A stretch of 64,000 nucleotides of DNA from CAKRJP01 sp963658085. Its GTDB lineage: Bacteria; Bacillota; Clostridia; Lachnospirales; Lachnospiraceae. Positions 1-8,712 of this stretch are shown one piece after another (the stretch's first letter is position 1; each line of letters opens with the position of its first letter). The notes under the pieces are model-generated. The model had not been told where the DNA came from. It was given only the letters and a program-made list of their open reading frames with translations, and made no database searches. The position numbers and the translations under genes are program-made. The stretch is from contig CAVKOU010000010.1 of NCBI GenBank assembly GCA_963658085.1, positions 3,271-67,270 on the forward strand, given 5' to 3'.

Positions 1-1462
1 GTATATTGGTCCACTGAGAAATAACGGCCGCAATATCTTCCTCTCCCACAGAGATCATAGCTGTATCACACTTCTTCCGGAAGCGTTTCTTGGTCTGATC
101 TAATTTCTTCTGGGTTTGCTGAATCTGCTTTTTGATCGTGGAAGCGGATGTCAAGTCACCATTTTTAATTGCAGACTCAAACTCTCCCTTTAAGCTTTCC
201 AGTTCCTTCTCGTAAATATAGATGGTCTCCGGAACCTTAAATCCTCGCAGTCCTGCCCTGGCGCAGGCTTCATCCAACACATCAATGGCCTTATCCGGCA
301 AATATCTGTCATTTACAAAGCGAGCCGTCAATGTAACCGCCGTCTCAAGGGCATCCTCTTCAATCGATACGTCGTGGTGCTCTTCATATTTTAGCTTTAA
401 CCCCTGAAGGATTTCCAGACATAGTTCTTTTGATGGCTCTTCCACGGTAATCGGCTGAAATCTACGCTCTAGAGCTGCGTCTTTTTCAATATATTTTCGA
501 TATTCCTCTATCGTGGTTGCTCCGATCAATTGAATCTCACCTCTAGCCAGGGATGGCTTTAAAATATTGGCAGCATCCATAGCTCCCTCGGCACCACCTG
601 CACCGATAATCGTATGGATCTCATCCAAAAACAGAATAATATTTCCGGAGGCTTTTACTTCTCTTAACATGCGCTTCATGCGCTCCTCGAATTCTCCCCG
701 GTACTTAGATCCTGCCACAAGAGCCGCCAAATCCAGAGTATAAATCCGCTTATTCTTCATATGTTCCGGAACGATACCCTCTGCAATCTGAGCAGCCAAC
801 CCTTCAATCACCGCCGTCTTTCCTACTCCCGGTTCTCCGATCATACAAGGGTTATTCTTTGTTCTTCGACTTAATACCTGCATCAATCGATGGATCTCTT
901 TTTCTCTGCCGATCACAGGATCCAGTTTCCCTTCCTCTGCCTTAGCGGTAAGATCCGTAGCATATTGCTCCATAATACCGCCTCTTCCGGCACCTAACTG
1001 AGACTCCTCCTGGTAGCTTCTGGGATCGATACCTAAGACTTCCAAAACGTCAGAAAAAATCTTTTGAATATCAATATTCAAAGTCATCAAAGTTCTTGCA
1101 GCCACACAGTCCACATCCCGAAGAAGGGCCAGAAGCATATGCTCGGTTCCGATTTCTTTTGATCCGGAACGTGTAGCCTCATCCTTACTCTCCTCCAAAA
1201 TGCAGGCAAGTCTTGGGCTCCTTTCGGGACGAACTCTCTTTTTCTCCGGATGTTCTTTTGCAGGAGACAATAGCTCTTCTACGACTTTTAAAACTTTTTC
1301 TTCCTCTACTTTATTATCCGACAAGATCTGTCCTGCCACTCCTGTATAATTGCGGCAAAGACCTAGGAGAAGATGTTCTGTTCCTATATAAGGATGTTTC
1401 AACTTAGCCGCAATTTTTCCGGCGTAATCTAACACCTGCTTCGCCTGCTCTGTATATTTCAT
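1..1462 (-). CDS. clpC: ATP-dependent Clp protease ATP-binding subunit ClpC (N-terminal 487 residues; continues past the window edge)
   Basis: Hsp100/AAA+ unfoldase that feeds substrates to ClpP in the cytoplasm. The translated minus strand begins MKYTEQAKQVLDYA and shows the double Clp_N repeat (two 'GTEHLLL/GTEHMLL' motifs in the first 120 residues). The first AAA module has Walker A GEPGVGKTA near residues 207-215 and Walker B LFLDEIHTI. A UVR-like helical segment near residues 435-470 fits ClpC rather than ClpB or ClpA. The gene is open to base 1, so the second AAA module lies outside the window. Its ATG overlaps nothing but directly abuts the stop of the upstream GntR gene, so the two are co-transcribed. 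The usual Firmicutes partners CtsR, McsA and McsB are not upstream. Confidence 0.95.
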   Translation of the reverse strand, partial: MKYTEQAKQVLDYAGKIAAKLKHPYIGTEHLLLGLCRNYTGVAGQILSDNKVEEEKVLKVVEELLSPAKEHPEKKRVRPERSPRLACILEESKDEATRSGSKEIGTEHMLLALLRDVDCVAARTLMTLNIDIQKIFSDVLEVLGIDPRSYQEESQLGAGRGGIMEQYATDLTAKAEEGKLDPVIGREKEIHRLMQVLSRRTKNNPCMIGEPGVGKTAVIEGLAAQIAEGIVPEHMKNKRIYTLDLAALVAGSKYRGEFEERMKRMLREVKASGNIILFLDEIHTIIGAGGAEGAMDAANILKPSLARGEIQLIGATTIEEYRKYIEKDAALERRFQPITVEEPSKELCLEILQGLKLKYEEHHDVSIEEDALETAVTLTARFVNDRYLPDKAIDVLDEACARAGLRGFKVPETIYIYEKELESLKGEFESAIKNGDLTSASTIKKQIQQTQKKLDQTKKRFRKKCDTAMISVGEEDIAAVISQWTNI

Positions 1463-1843
1463 TTATTTTCTGTCCTTTCCGTACCCATCATAAATTTCAT
1501 CTACTAAGAGATGTACCTCTTCTCTGGTAATATTCTTACAGCTTCCTCTTGCCAGCAACAATTCCAGGGTATCTTTTAATTTCAACAGATCTCTGGCCTT
1601 ATCCATATCTAGAGAAATCACTGCTCCTCTTCTTCGATCCAGCTGAATAAATCCTTCCTGGCGAAGCATGGAATAAGCCTTGTTCACAGTATGCATGTTA
1701 ATGCCTGCCATATCCGCCATCTGTCTCACGGAGGGAAGCACATCCCCCTCTCTGAGGACATCCGTGGCAATCCCCATTATGATCTGATTTTGAATCTGCA
1801 CATAAATGGCTTCATCACTATGAAAATCAATTTCTATTATCAT
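1463..1843 (-). CDS. GntR/YtrA-family transcriptional repressor, upstream of clpC
   Basis: DNA-binding regulator of 126 residues, the usual size for the YtrA subfamily: an N-terminal winged helix (residues about 10-75, with PSVRQMADMAGINMHTV as the recognition part) and a short helical tail without a large ligand domain. It is first in a two-gene unit with clpC, with no bases between its stop and the clpC start. A perfect 6-3-6 inverted repeat overlaps its own -10 box, which suggests that it represses itself and clpC. YtrA-type regulators usually control neighbouring ABC transporters, so a ClpC partner is unusual. The family call is firm; the clpC control is an inference from position. Confidence 0.9.
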   Translation of the reverse strand: MIIEIDFHSDEAIYVQIQNQIIMGIATDVLREGDVLPSVRQMADMAGINMHTVNKAYSMLRQEGFIQLDRRRGAVISLDMDKARDLLKLKDTLELLLARGSCKNITREEVHLLVDEIYDGYGKDRK

Positions 1844-1868
1844 ACAATCACCAACCTTATCTCACGGC

Positions 1869-1883
1869 ATGTGTTCTACACAT
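1869..1883 (-). promoter_or_regulatory. Putative GntR operator (6-3-6 inverted repeat)
   Basis: ATGTGT-AGA-ACACAT on the minus strand is a perfect 6-bp inverted repeat. It shares two bases with the -10 hexamer of the gntR-clpC promoter and covers the expected transcription start. The position is typical of a repressor site. Binding by the GntR protein is inferred. Confidence 0.55.
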
Positions 1884-1910
1884 TGTAGCATAGGGGTTCC
1901 TCAGATGCAA
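1882..1910 (-). promoter_or_regulatory. Sigma-A type promoter of gntR-clpC
   Basis: TTGCAT (1905-1910) and TACAAT (1882-1887) on the minus strand are separated by exactly 17 bp. They lie about 40 bp upstream of the GntR start codon. Confidence 0.65.
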
Positions 1911-1950
1911 GAAGGCAGTCAGATGAAAAAGGGGCAAAAAACAGACGAAA

Positions 1951-1978
1951 GGCGCAGTTCCATACCCAGAACTGCACC
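1951..1978 (-). terminator. Rho-independent terminator after purD
   Basis: A 10-bp stem with one G-T pair and an 8-base loop is followed on the minus strand by a T-rich run (TTTCGTCTGTTTTTT). It sits 32 bp after the purD stop and ends the purine operon before the gntR promoter. Confidence 0.8.
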
Positions 1979-2010
1979 TTTTTATTTGCATAAAAATGTA
2001 TATGTTTCTC

Positions 2011-3282
2011 TTAAGCCTCGTCAATGGCTTTTCCGATATCATGACGCATATACTTGTTTGCGAACTCTACCCACTCGGTAGCAGCATAAGCATTAGCTCT
2101 TGCTTCTTTAAGATCTGCACCCTTAGCAGTCACTCCAAGGACACGTCCTCCGTTTGTAACAATCTTATCTCCATCAAACTTGGTTCCTGCATGGAAGCAA
2201 TAGTAACCCTCATGCTTCTTAAATTCGTCCAAGCCTGTGATTTCAAGACCCTTGTCATATTTTACAGGATATCCTTCACTGGCCAAAACCACACATACCG
2301 CTGCATTATCCTCAAACTGCAAGTCGATCTGATCCAAGGTTCCATCAATACAAGCCTCAGCCACTTCTACAAGATCATTCTTCATACGAGGAAGTACCAC
2401 TTGCGCTTCCGGATCACCAAATCTGGCATTGTATTCCAATACCTTTGGTCCTTCCTCTGTAAGCATCAATCCAAAGAAAATAATTCCCTTGAATTCTCTT
2501 CCCTCTGCTTTCATGGCATCTACCGTTGCCTGATAAATATATTTCTTGCAGAATGCATCTACTTCTTCTGTATAGAAGGGACTCGGAGAGAAAGTTCCCA
2601 TTCCTCCGGTATTTAACCCGGTATCTCCATCTCCGGCTCTCTTGTGATCCTGCGCGGAAGTCATGGTTTTGATGGTCTTTCCATCTACGAAGGAGAGAAC
2701 AGATACTTCTCTACCTGTCATAAATTCTTCCACTACCATCTCGTTACCTGCAGAGCCAAATTTCTTATCCAGCATAATTTCCTTTACACCGGCCTTTGCT
2801 TCCTCCAGGGTATTGCAAATCAATACACCTTTTCCAAGCGCTAATCCATCCGCCTTTAATACAATTGGCATCTTTGCAGTTTCCAGATAGGCAAGGGCTT
2901 TTTCAGGATCTGTAAAGTTCTCGTAAGCTGCGGTAGGAATGTTATACTTTTTCATCAAATCTTTGGAGAATGCCTTTGATCCTTCTAAAATTGCCGCATT
3001 CTTTCTAGGTCCGAAGGTACGGATTCCGGCTGCTTCCAGCTGATCTACCAAACCGCCTACCAAAGGATCATCCATACCAACGATAACTAAATCTACGGAT
3101 TGTTCCTTTGCAAAGTCAACTAATTTATCAAATTCCATAGCTCCGATAGCTACACATTCTGCATACTCCGCAATTCCTGCATTTCCCGGTGCGCAATAGA
3201 TTTTCTCTACTTTATCACTCTTTGCCACACTCATGGCAATGGCATGCTCACGTCCACCGCTTCCAACAATTAATACCTTCAT
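2011..3282 (-). CDS. purD: Phosphoribosylamine-glycine ligase (GAR synthetase)
   Basis: ATP-dependent joining of 5-phosphoribosylamine and glycine, second step of purine synthesis, in the cytoplasm. The 423 residues match the usual length. MKVLIVGSGGREHAIA opens the PurD N domain. An ATP-grasp core spans residues about 105-300 (KADGLALGKGV; NTGGMGTFSPSPF near 225-240; NARFGDPEAQ near 290), followed by the C domain with GRVLGVTA. A strong GGAGG ribosome site precedes the ATG. It is the last gene of purE-purM-purN-purD, 81 bp after purN, and is followed by a terminator. Confidence 0.97.
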   Translation of the reverse strand: MKVLIVGSGGREHAIAMSVAKSDKVEKIYCAPGNAGIAEYAECVAIGAMEFDKLVDFAKEQSVDLVIVGMDDPLVGGLVDQLEAAGIRTFGPRKNAAILEGSKAFSKDLMKKYNIPTAAYENFTDPEKALAYLETAKMPIVLKADGLALGKGVLICNTLEEAKAGVKEIMLDKKFGSAGNEMVVEEFMTGREVSVLSFVDGKTIKTMTSAQDHKRAGDGDTGLNTGGMGTFSPSPFYTEEVDAFCKKYIYQATVDAMKAEGREFKGIIFFGLMLTEEGPKVLEYNARFGDPEAQVVLPRMKNDLVEVAEACIDGTLDQIDLQFEDNAAVCVVLASEGYPVKYDKGLEITGLDEFKKHEGYYCFHAGTKFDGDKIVTNGGRVLGVTAKGADLKEARANAYAATEWVEFANKYMRHDIGKAIDEA

Positions 3283-3363
3283 GTTTTCCTCCTGTAAATT
3301 CAGACAGCTACGTAATTGTAATTCACGCGTTTCGTTATCAATGTCCAGATAATTCTCTATAAT

Positions 3364-3987
3364 CTATAAGATGACGATCTTTCCATCTTCTACCTTCACC
3401 TTGTTATTTGCGATTAGGTCAATGGCCTTTGGAAGGATCTTCCACTCTGCCTGCTCCATTACCCGAAGCTGCAATTCCTTAGGGGTATCTCCCTGGCATA
3501 CTTCCACAGCCTTCTGCAAAATAATCGGCCCCGTATCTGTTCCCTCATCCACAAAATGTACGGTAGCTCCCACCACCTTTACTCCTCGCTCTAAAGCCGC
3601 CTCGTGAACCTTAAGTCCATAATAGCCGGTTCCGCAAAAAGATGGAATCAAGGACGGATGGATATTGATGATACGATTTCTGTATTTTTCGATCATAGTC
3701 GGTGGTATAACCACCAAGAATCCTGCCAATACAATGAGATCAGGTTTTAACTTATCCAGTTCTTCTAAAAATGCCTGGTTAAAGGCATCCCTATTTTCAA
3801 AATCCTTTGGAGAAATACAGATTCCCGGGATATTATGCTTTGCCGCACGCTCCAAGGCATAAGCTCCCTTGTTGTTGCTGATCACTCCTGCAATTTTCGT
3901 ATTTGTGATAGTTCCATTCTCCACGCCGTCAATAATAGCCTGAAGATTAGTTCCTCCTCCGGATACCAGAACAACAACATTTAACAT
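3364..3987 (-). CDS. purN: Phosphoribosylglycinamide formyltransferase
   Basis: Transfers the formyl group of 10-formyltetrahydrofolate to GAR in purine synthesis. The protein has 207 residues. Visible signatures are VSGGGTNLQAI at the phosphate-binding N-terminus, NIHPSLIPSF with the catalytic Asn and His near residues 105-110, and HFVDEGTDTGPII with the catalytic Asp near 145. The start codon lies inside the end of purM (7-bp overlap) with GGGAG just upstream, so the two are translationally coupled. Confidence 0.97.
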   Translation of the reverse strand: MLNVVVLVSGGGTNLQAIIDGVENGTITNTKIAGVISNNKGAYALERAAKHNIPGICISPKDFENRDAFNQAFLEELDKLKPDLIVLAGFLVVIPPTMIEKYRNRIINIHPSLIPSFCGTGYYGLKVHEAALERGVKVVGATVHFVDEGTDTGPIILQKAVEVCQGDTPKELQLRVMEQAEWKILPKAIDLIANNKVKVEDGKIVIL

Positions 3988-5006
3988 AATGTTACTCCCT
4001 TTTCTCCGGCTTCAATATGTCCAACTACATATGGCTTGTCACCGGCTTCCTCGATGGCTTTCATGGTAGCATCTACATCTGTAGGATCTACGGCCACGAT
4101 CATTCCAAGTCCCATGTTGAAGGTGTTATACATCATCTGCTCTGCAATGTCACCTTTCTTTGCTAAAAGTTTGAAGATTGGTGGAATGTCATAGCTGTCT
4201 TTTTTAATCACGGCATGGGTTCCATCAACCAGCATACGAGGTACGTTCTCATAGAAACCACCACCTGTAATATGGCTGCAAGCCTTTACGGTTACTCCTG
4301 CCTTCTTAATACTCTTAAGAGCCTGAACATAAATTCTTGTTGGCTCGATCAAAGCCTCTCCCAAAGTCTTTCCTAATTCGTCATAATAAGTATCCAAGGA
4401 TTCCTTTGTCATATCGAATACACTTCTTACCAAAGAAAATCCGTTGCTGTGCACACCGGAAGATGCCATTCCAATCAGCACATCTCCCTCTTTCAAATGC
4501 TCACCGGTGATCAAATCCTTCTTATCCACAACACCTACTGCAAATCCGGCAAGGTCATACTCTTCCTCCGGCATAAGTCCCGGATGCTCTGCGGTCTCTC
4601 CACCGATCAGGGCTGCATCCGACTGAAGGCATCCTTCTGCTACACCACTTACGATTGTAGCAATCTTTTCCGGGTAGTTCTTTCCACATGCAATATAATC
4701 CAAGAAAAACAGTGGCTCTCCACCTGCACATGCAATATCATTGACACACATTGCAACTGCATCGATACCAATGGTATCATGCTTATCCATAACGAATGCT
4801 AATTTCACCTTCGTTCCGCATCCATCTGTACCAGATAACAATACAGGTTCTTCCATATCTTTGATCTTATCCAGGGAGAATGCTCCTGAAAATCCGCCCA
4901 GTCCCCCAAGGACCTCCGGACGCATGGTTTTCTTTACATGTTCTTTCATAAGCTCTACTGACTTGTAACCAGCCTCAATATCAACGCCTGCTTTCTTGTA
5001 ATCCAT
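3981..5006 (-). CDS. purM: Phosphoribosylformylglycinamidine cyclo-ligase (AIR synthetase)
   Basis: Closes the imidazole ring of FGAM using ATP. The 341-residue protein starts at MDYKKAGVDIEAGYKSV. An in-frame start 24 codons earlier exists, but AAGGAG lies at the right distance from this ATG and the extra residues look non-coding. The AIRS N-terminal domain shows SGTDGCGTKVKLAF near residues 58-72 and GGETAEHPG near 150; the C domain shows ITGGGFYENVPRM. It overlaps purN by 7 bp. A 96-bp gap with a hairpin separates it from purE. Confidence 0.97.
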   Translation of the reverse strand: MDYKKAGVDIEAGYKSVELMKEHVKKTMRPEVLGGLGGFSGAFSLDKIKDMEEPVLLSGTDGCGTKVKLAFVMDKHDTIGIDAVAMCVNDIACAGGEPLFFLDYIACGKNYPEKIATIVSGVAEGCLQSDAALIGGETAEHPGLMPEEEYDLAGFAVGVVDKKDLITGEHLKEGDVLIGMASSGVHSNGFSLVRSVFDMTKESLDTYYDELGKTLGEALIEPTRIYVQALKSIKKAGVTVKACSHITGGGFYENVPRMLVDGTHAVIKKDSYDIPPIFKLLAKKGDIAEQMMYNTFNMGLGMIVAVDPTDVDATMKAIEEAGDKPYVVGHIEAGEKGVTLC

Positions 5007-5044
5007 AATTGTCTCCTTATGTATGATTATGATGATGTTGTATA

Positions 5045-5082
5045 GGGATTGTTTTTTTATTTCTAAAAAATCATCCAATCCC
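5045..5082 (-). other. Intergenic hairpin between purE and purM
   Basis: GGGATTG/CAATCCC arms of 7 bp enclose a second TTTTTTA/TAAAAAA stem with a GAAA loop, separated by an asymmetric internal loop. It lies in the 96-bp gap of the operon leader side of purM. It may set mRNA stability or partial read-through. No known riboswitch fold was recognised. Confidence 0.4.
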
Positions 5083-5102
5083 AGAATTTCAAACTTTATT
5101 AT

Positions 5103-5615
5103 TTATTTTGATGCAAGATAGGCTTCATATCCCACTTCATCTAACTTCGCTGCTTTTGCTTTTACCGCTTCTTTCTGATCTGCAGTAAAATCTTTTAATT
5201 TCTTTAATAAATCTTCATCGGAGGCTGCAAGAATCTTTGCCGCAAGAAGTGCTGCATTCTTGGCTCCATCTATGGCTACGGTTGCCACAGGAACTCCCGG
5301 GGGCATCTGCATAATTGAAAATACTGCGTCCATTCCATCTAAGTTCTTGCTTGATAGCGGAACCCCAATGACCGGCAATGCAAATAAAGCTGCACACATA
5401 CCCGGAAGTGCTGCTGCCATACCGGCGCCTGCGATGATTACCTTAACTCCGCGACCCTCGGCACCTCTCGTCCACTCGATTAGCTCATCCGGCTCTCTGT
5501 GAGCAGAAATAATGGTCATCTCATATTCGATTCCTAGTTCTTCCAACATAGCTGCAGCTTTACTCATGACCTTAAGATCTGAGTCACTGCCCATAATAAT
5601 TCCTACTTTTGGCAT
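5103..5615 (-). CDS. purE: 5-(carboxyamino)imidazole ribonucleotide mutase
   Basis: Class I PurE, converting N5-CAIR to CAIR. About 170 residues; MPKVGIIMGSDSDLKVM carries the family opening and ISAHREPDEL the catalytic His region near residue 40. GAGMAAALPGM and the PPGVPVATV loop are also typical. Two ATGs are possible, three codons apart. The inner one at 5615 sits 9 bases after AGAAGGG, whereas the outer one touches that ribosome site, so the inner start is preferred. PurK is not adjacent. The aminopeptidase gene ends only 42 bp upstream, so purE may depend on read-through from it. Confidence 0.96.
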   Translation of the reverse strand: MPKVGIIMGSDSDLKVMSKAAAMLEELGIEYEMTIISAHREPDELIEWTRGAEGRGVKVIIAGAGMAAALPGMCAALFALPVIGVPLSSKNLDGMDAVFSIMQMPPGVPVATVAIDGAKNAALLAAKILAASDEDLLKKLKDFTADQKEAVKAKAAKLDEVGYEAYLASK

Positions 5616-5657
5616 AGTCGTCATCCCTTCTTATAAGTTTTGTAAATAAATAATATC

Positions 5658-7733
5658 CTATTTATTAGTTTTTTTCAATGGTTCATTCAAAATCTCAGTT
5701 CCCGGAAGCACAAATCTTCCATTTTCAATGATCGTGATCTCGGATCCATCTTTGCACTTTACAATAATATGAGCCAGTTCCTCATAAGGAATGGTAATAT
5801 CTGTATGACAGTGGAAATATGCTTTTGTAATATCCTCTTTTCTAAGAAGCGATACAGAATTGTCTTTCGCAATAATTTCCTTTCCATTTGGATTGTAAAC
5901 CTTAATATCCTCCGCCCAACTATAGCAGGTATCTCCCACTGCAAAGTGAGGGCCCATTTTCTCGGCAATCAAAATAGGCATTTTATCTTCTATATTATAT
6001 TTCTTTGCCGCCACATAGGCCGTTGTATTGGTTCCAATGGCAAATTCCCCAAGAGGAAGGGTTGGATGTTTATAAAGTACATTATCTTTTACATAAGCCT
6101 TGTTTTCCAACTCATGTTCAAAATTACTGCAATTGTAATCTGCGATCATTCCATTGGCAAAGGTCACTTCCAGATCAAGATATTGCAGTTCGTTCAGATA
6201 AACCTTGCTGACATGCAAAATCCCGTTGGTTCCCTCTAGTATCGGAGATGTAAACACCTCGCCTACAGGGATATTCACATCTGCCACGCAGTTTTCAAAA
6301 ATGGTCTCTTTCTCCGGATCATTTACCGCATGAAGCTTTACATTAAGATCTGTGCGGTTAACTCCTGCGCCTTTGATATGAACACTTTCTCCCTGATCTA
6401 AAGCATCGATAATGGTCTGTTGTACCTTTTCATAAACCTTGGCATCCAGGGTATTGATCTTGATGATCTCACTGAAAATCTCCGGATACTGTTCTCCGAT
6501 TTCCGGAAGTGGATAAGCAATTATGGTAAAGCTTCTCTCATCGCCCGGAATATAGCGGTTGACAAGTTCACTGTTTTTGTTACTATATTCCAAAGAAATT
6601 TCTGTTTGAGCCTGACTAAGCTTCAAAGCAGTATCTTTTTGAATCGGAGAAAAAGGCTTTTCTCCAAAGACTTCCATACAAGCCGGACCCGCAAATTGTT
6701 TTGCCCGATCTTTGTAATGTTCGTAGGTTGTTTCTGCTACCTCAAATTTGCGTTCTGCAAACTTCCTATCTAATATAAGGGCAGTATCTTCCTTGTGATC
6801 ATAATCATATTGCTTATTTGGATTTCCTCCACAATAACCGATCTTTAACTGTCCCTTTCTCGTAAGAACACTGACGCCGCTTCGATAAATCACCGGCTTA
6901 AGACCCATTGCTTCAAAATTCTCCATGGCTTTTCTTACTACTCGTTCGAAACCTAAGCTGTAGCGAATGTTCACAATGGATTTTTTTGAAAGATCTTTTC
7001 CCGTATTTACAAATCCTACCCGGTAACCTTCGGTATAGACATCTGCCATCTTCTGGATCACGTCTTCATCCAACGTTCTTAAATATGCCGCTGTCTGAAG
7101 TTCGTTCTCACCCACATATTCTCCGAAAAGATACAGATATCTGTCATCATTCAAATTGCAACTCATAATGATCCCGGAAGCAAAATCCTTCTCAGGCAAC
7201 AACTGCTCCTTAATACGATCCGCCAAAAATACATCACAGTAGTCACTGGCATACCAGTAGAAAATATCGCGAACCTCCTTAAACTCCGGTTCTTTGGATT
7301 CCTCAAATTTCCCATAAACCTCTAAGAAAAGTTCAAATAAAATATCTAAGTATTCTGTCTTTCCCTCAAATACATAGGCAATCGCCCCACGAAGTTCTGT
7401 ATAAATAGCAGAAAGTACCTGGCCCAGTTTTTCTCCTGTCTTTGCCACCGCATAATCAGGATTTGCATAACTTGTCTCATAATTTTCCGGCAAGATATCC
7501 TGATATAATCGGTGATTAATCTTGGCCATCTCCTCCGCGTTACTGCGATAATAGCTTCCGTTTTCCATGGAAGCTTTCACCTCATCAATAAGCAGAATAA
7601 ATTCTGCACACTTAATAAAATAATCTCTGTAGACTTCTGCCACGGTTTCTTCCCCGGCAATTCCCCGGCAGCGCTCCATTGCCAGATCATAACGAAGTTT
7701 GATTAAATCTACGTTCATTTCATTTTCATTCAT
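5658..7733 (-). CDS. M29-like (AmpS/AmpT-type) metallo-aminopeptidase, long form
   Basis: The C-terminal half carries the metal-site motifs of peptidase family M29. GEVFTSP (about residue 485) supplies a Glu ligand, LPLGEFAIGTN a second Glu, GPHFAVGD a His, and FHCHTDI the His/Asp pair near residue 650. The classic M29 enzymes have about 370-410 residues. This protein has 691, with an extra N-terminal helical region (about residues 1-270) that I do not recognise. There is no signal peptide, so it is probably a cytoplasmic peptide-degrading enzyme. It precedes the purine operon on the same strand by 42 bp, with no obvious promoter in between. Confidence 0.75.
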   Translation of the reverse strand: MNENEMNVDLIKLRYDLAMERCRGIAGEETVAEVYRDYFIKCAEFILLIDEVKASMENGSYYRSNAEEMAKINHRLYQDILPENYETSYANPDYAVAKTGEKLGQVLSAIYTELRGAIAYVFEGKTEYLDILFELFLEVYGKFEESKEPEFKEVRDIFYWYASDYCDVFLADRIKEQLLPEKDFASGIIMSCNLNDDRYLYLFGEYVGENELQTAAYLRTLDEDVIQKMADVYTEGYRVGFVNTGKDLSKKSIVNIRYSLGFERVVRKAMENFEAMGLKPVIYRSGVSVLTRKGQLKIGYCGGNPNKQYDYDHKEDTALILDRKFAERKFEVAETTYEHYKDRAKQFAGPACMEVFGEKPFSPIQKDTALKLSQAQTEISLEYSNKNSELVNRYIPGDERSFTIIAYPLPEIGEQYPEIFSEIIKINTLDAKVYEKVQQTIIDALDQGESVHIKGAGVNRTDLNVKLHAVNDPEKETIFENCVADVNIPVGEVFTSPILEGTNGILHVSKVYLNELQYLDLEVTFANGMIADYNCSNFEHELENKAYVKDNVLYKHPTLPLGEFAIGTNTTAYVAAKKYNIEDKMPILIAEKMGPHFAVGDTCYSWAEDIKVYNPNGKEIIAKDNSVSLLRKEDITKAYFHCHTDITIPYEELAHIIVKCKDGSEITIIENGRFVLPGTEILNEPLKKTNK

Positions 7734-7829
7734 TCCAGTTATCCCTCTTAATTATTCCTACATTGTTATAATATCAGAATCTTGATTTTCCAGAGTCACA
7801 TCGGTTTTACCTGTAAGTCAATGACTCTT

Positions 7830-8240
7830 CTAAGCAGATAGCACTCCACGAATGTATACTGCTACAAAAAATAGGATAATCAGACCATTTACCACGATTC
7901 CAATTTTACAAGTGGTATAGGTTTTATCCCTCTCTTTTAAACCTTTGACGCCTTGAACAACTCCATAAATTGCCATAACTAATGTAAACAGCCCCAGCCA
8001 TCCTATGGCAATTCCTACATCTCCCTTATTTACAATGGAAGATAGTACCATTAAGGAAAGAAGCATCCCTACTACAACTGCAGAAAAGCAGGAATAGACG
8101 CCCCGCTTTGCATGACGTAAGGGTTTCTGCCCAAACCTCGTGCGAATCAAGCCTTTCCTGCGCTTGTCCTGCTTTTTCCTGGCAGCTTTTATACGCTGCC
8201 TTTCCTTATCTTCTCTACTTTGTTTTCTTTTTATAAACAT
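7830..8240 (-). CDS. Small integral membrane protein (DUF6142-like)
   Basis: 136 residues: a very basic N-terminus (residues 1-45, rich in Lys and Arg), then three hydrophobic helices (about 50-70, 78-98, 112-132). A cytosolic basic tail with a membrane bundle is typical of small Lachnospiraceae proteins grouped as DUF6142; that name is from memory and unverified. The start lies inside the VanZ-like gene (26-bp overlap) with AAGGAG just before it, so the two genes are coupled. Function unknown. Confidence 0.7.
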   Translation of the reverse strand: MFIKRKQSREDKERQRIKAARKKQDKRRKGLIRTRFGQKPLRHAKRGVYSCFSAVVVGMLLSLMVLSSIVNKGDVGIAIGWLGLFTLVMAIYGVVQGVKGLKERDKTYTTCKIGIVVNGLIILFFVAVYIRGVLSA

Positions 8241-8688
8241 GCTTTCTCCTTAAGAACACGACTATGGTATATAATGCATGTCCGATCAATCCTCCAGCAG
8301 TGTTTAATAGCAGATCATCCACATCAAAACATCCCACTCTTGTGATTAATTGAAATACCTCCACACATAGACTAATACCGAAGCTACAGAAAAGTGTAGC
8401 GAAGACATTTCTATATTTGCTGGCCATTGGCAAGAAAACGCCAAAAGGAACAAAGATTACCACATTTCCGAACAAATTGGTAAACATGGCAAACAGACCC
8501 ACATCTGCTCTGTAATTCCAAAAACGCTTGATCTCCTGGAAAGGTACCAGATTATAATGGTACGTATCCATGGCTCCCGTTCTTCCGTACCAGTCCGAAA
8601 ATAACAAAAAGTAAACGACAAATATGACATAGAGTACGAAAAGGATTTTTCCAATGACCCGGATTTTCTTTTTATTTCTTTGATTCAA
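8215..8688 (-). CDS. VanZ-like membrane protein
   Basis: 157 residues with four hydrophobic segments. NLVPFQEIKRF, then NLFGNVVIFVPFGVFLP and the FDVDDLLLNTAGGLIG motif near the last helix are the VanZ family signature. VanZ of enterococci gives low-level teicoplanin resistance, but most chromosomal homologues have no assigned job, and resistance should not be assumed here. It overlaps the following small membrane gene by 26 bp. Confidence 0.88.
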   Translation of the reverse strand: MNQRNKKKIRVIGKILFVLYVIFVVYFLLFSDWYGRTGAMDTYHYNLVPFQEIKRFWNYRADVGLFAMFTNLFGNVVIFVPFGVFLPMASKYRNVFATLFCSFGISLCVEVFQLITRVGCFDVDDLLLNTAGGLIGHALYTIVVFLRRKHVYKKKTK

Positions 8689-8712
8689 GTATAAGCACCT
8701 CTTTGTCTCGGA

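Noticed and set aside
4449..4802. Long open frames on the plus strand opposite purM, rnr, his and other genes
   Set aside because: They mirror strong minus-strand genes in a shifted frame, lack ribosome sites and have no recognisable protein features.
5616..5657. Purine riboswitch or PurR box before purE
   Set aside because: Only 42 bp separate purE from the preceding gene, too short for a purine riboswitch, and no matching motif was seen.
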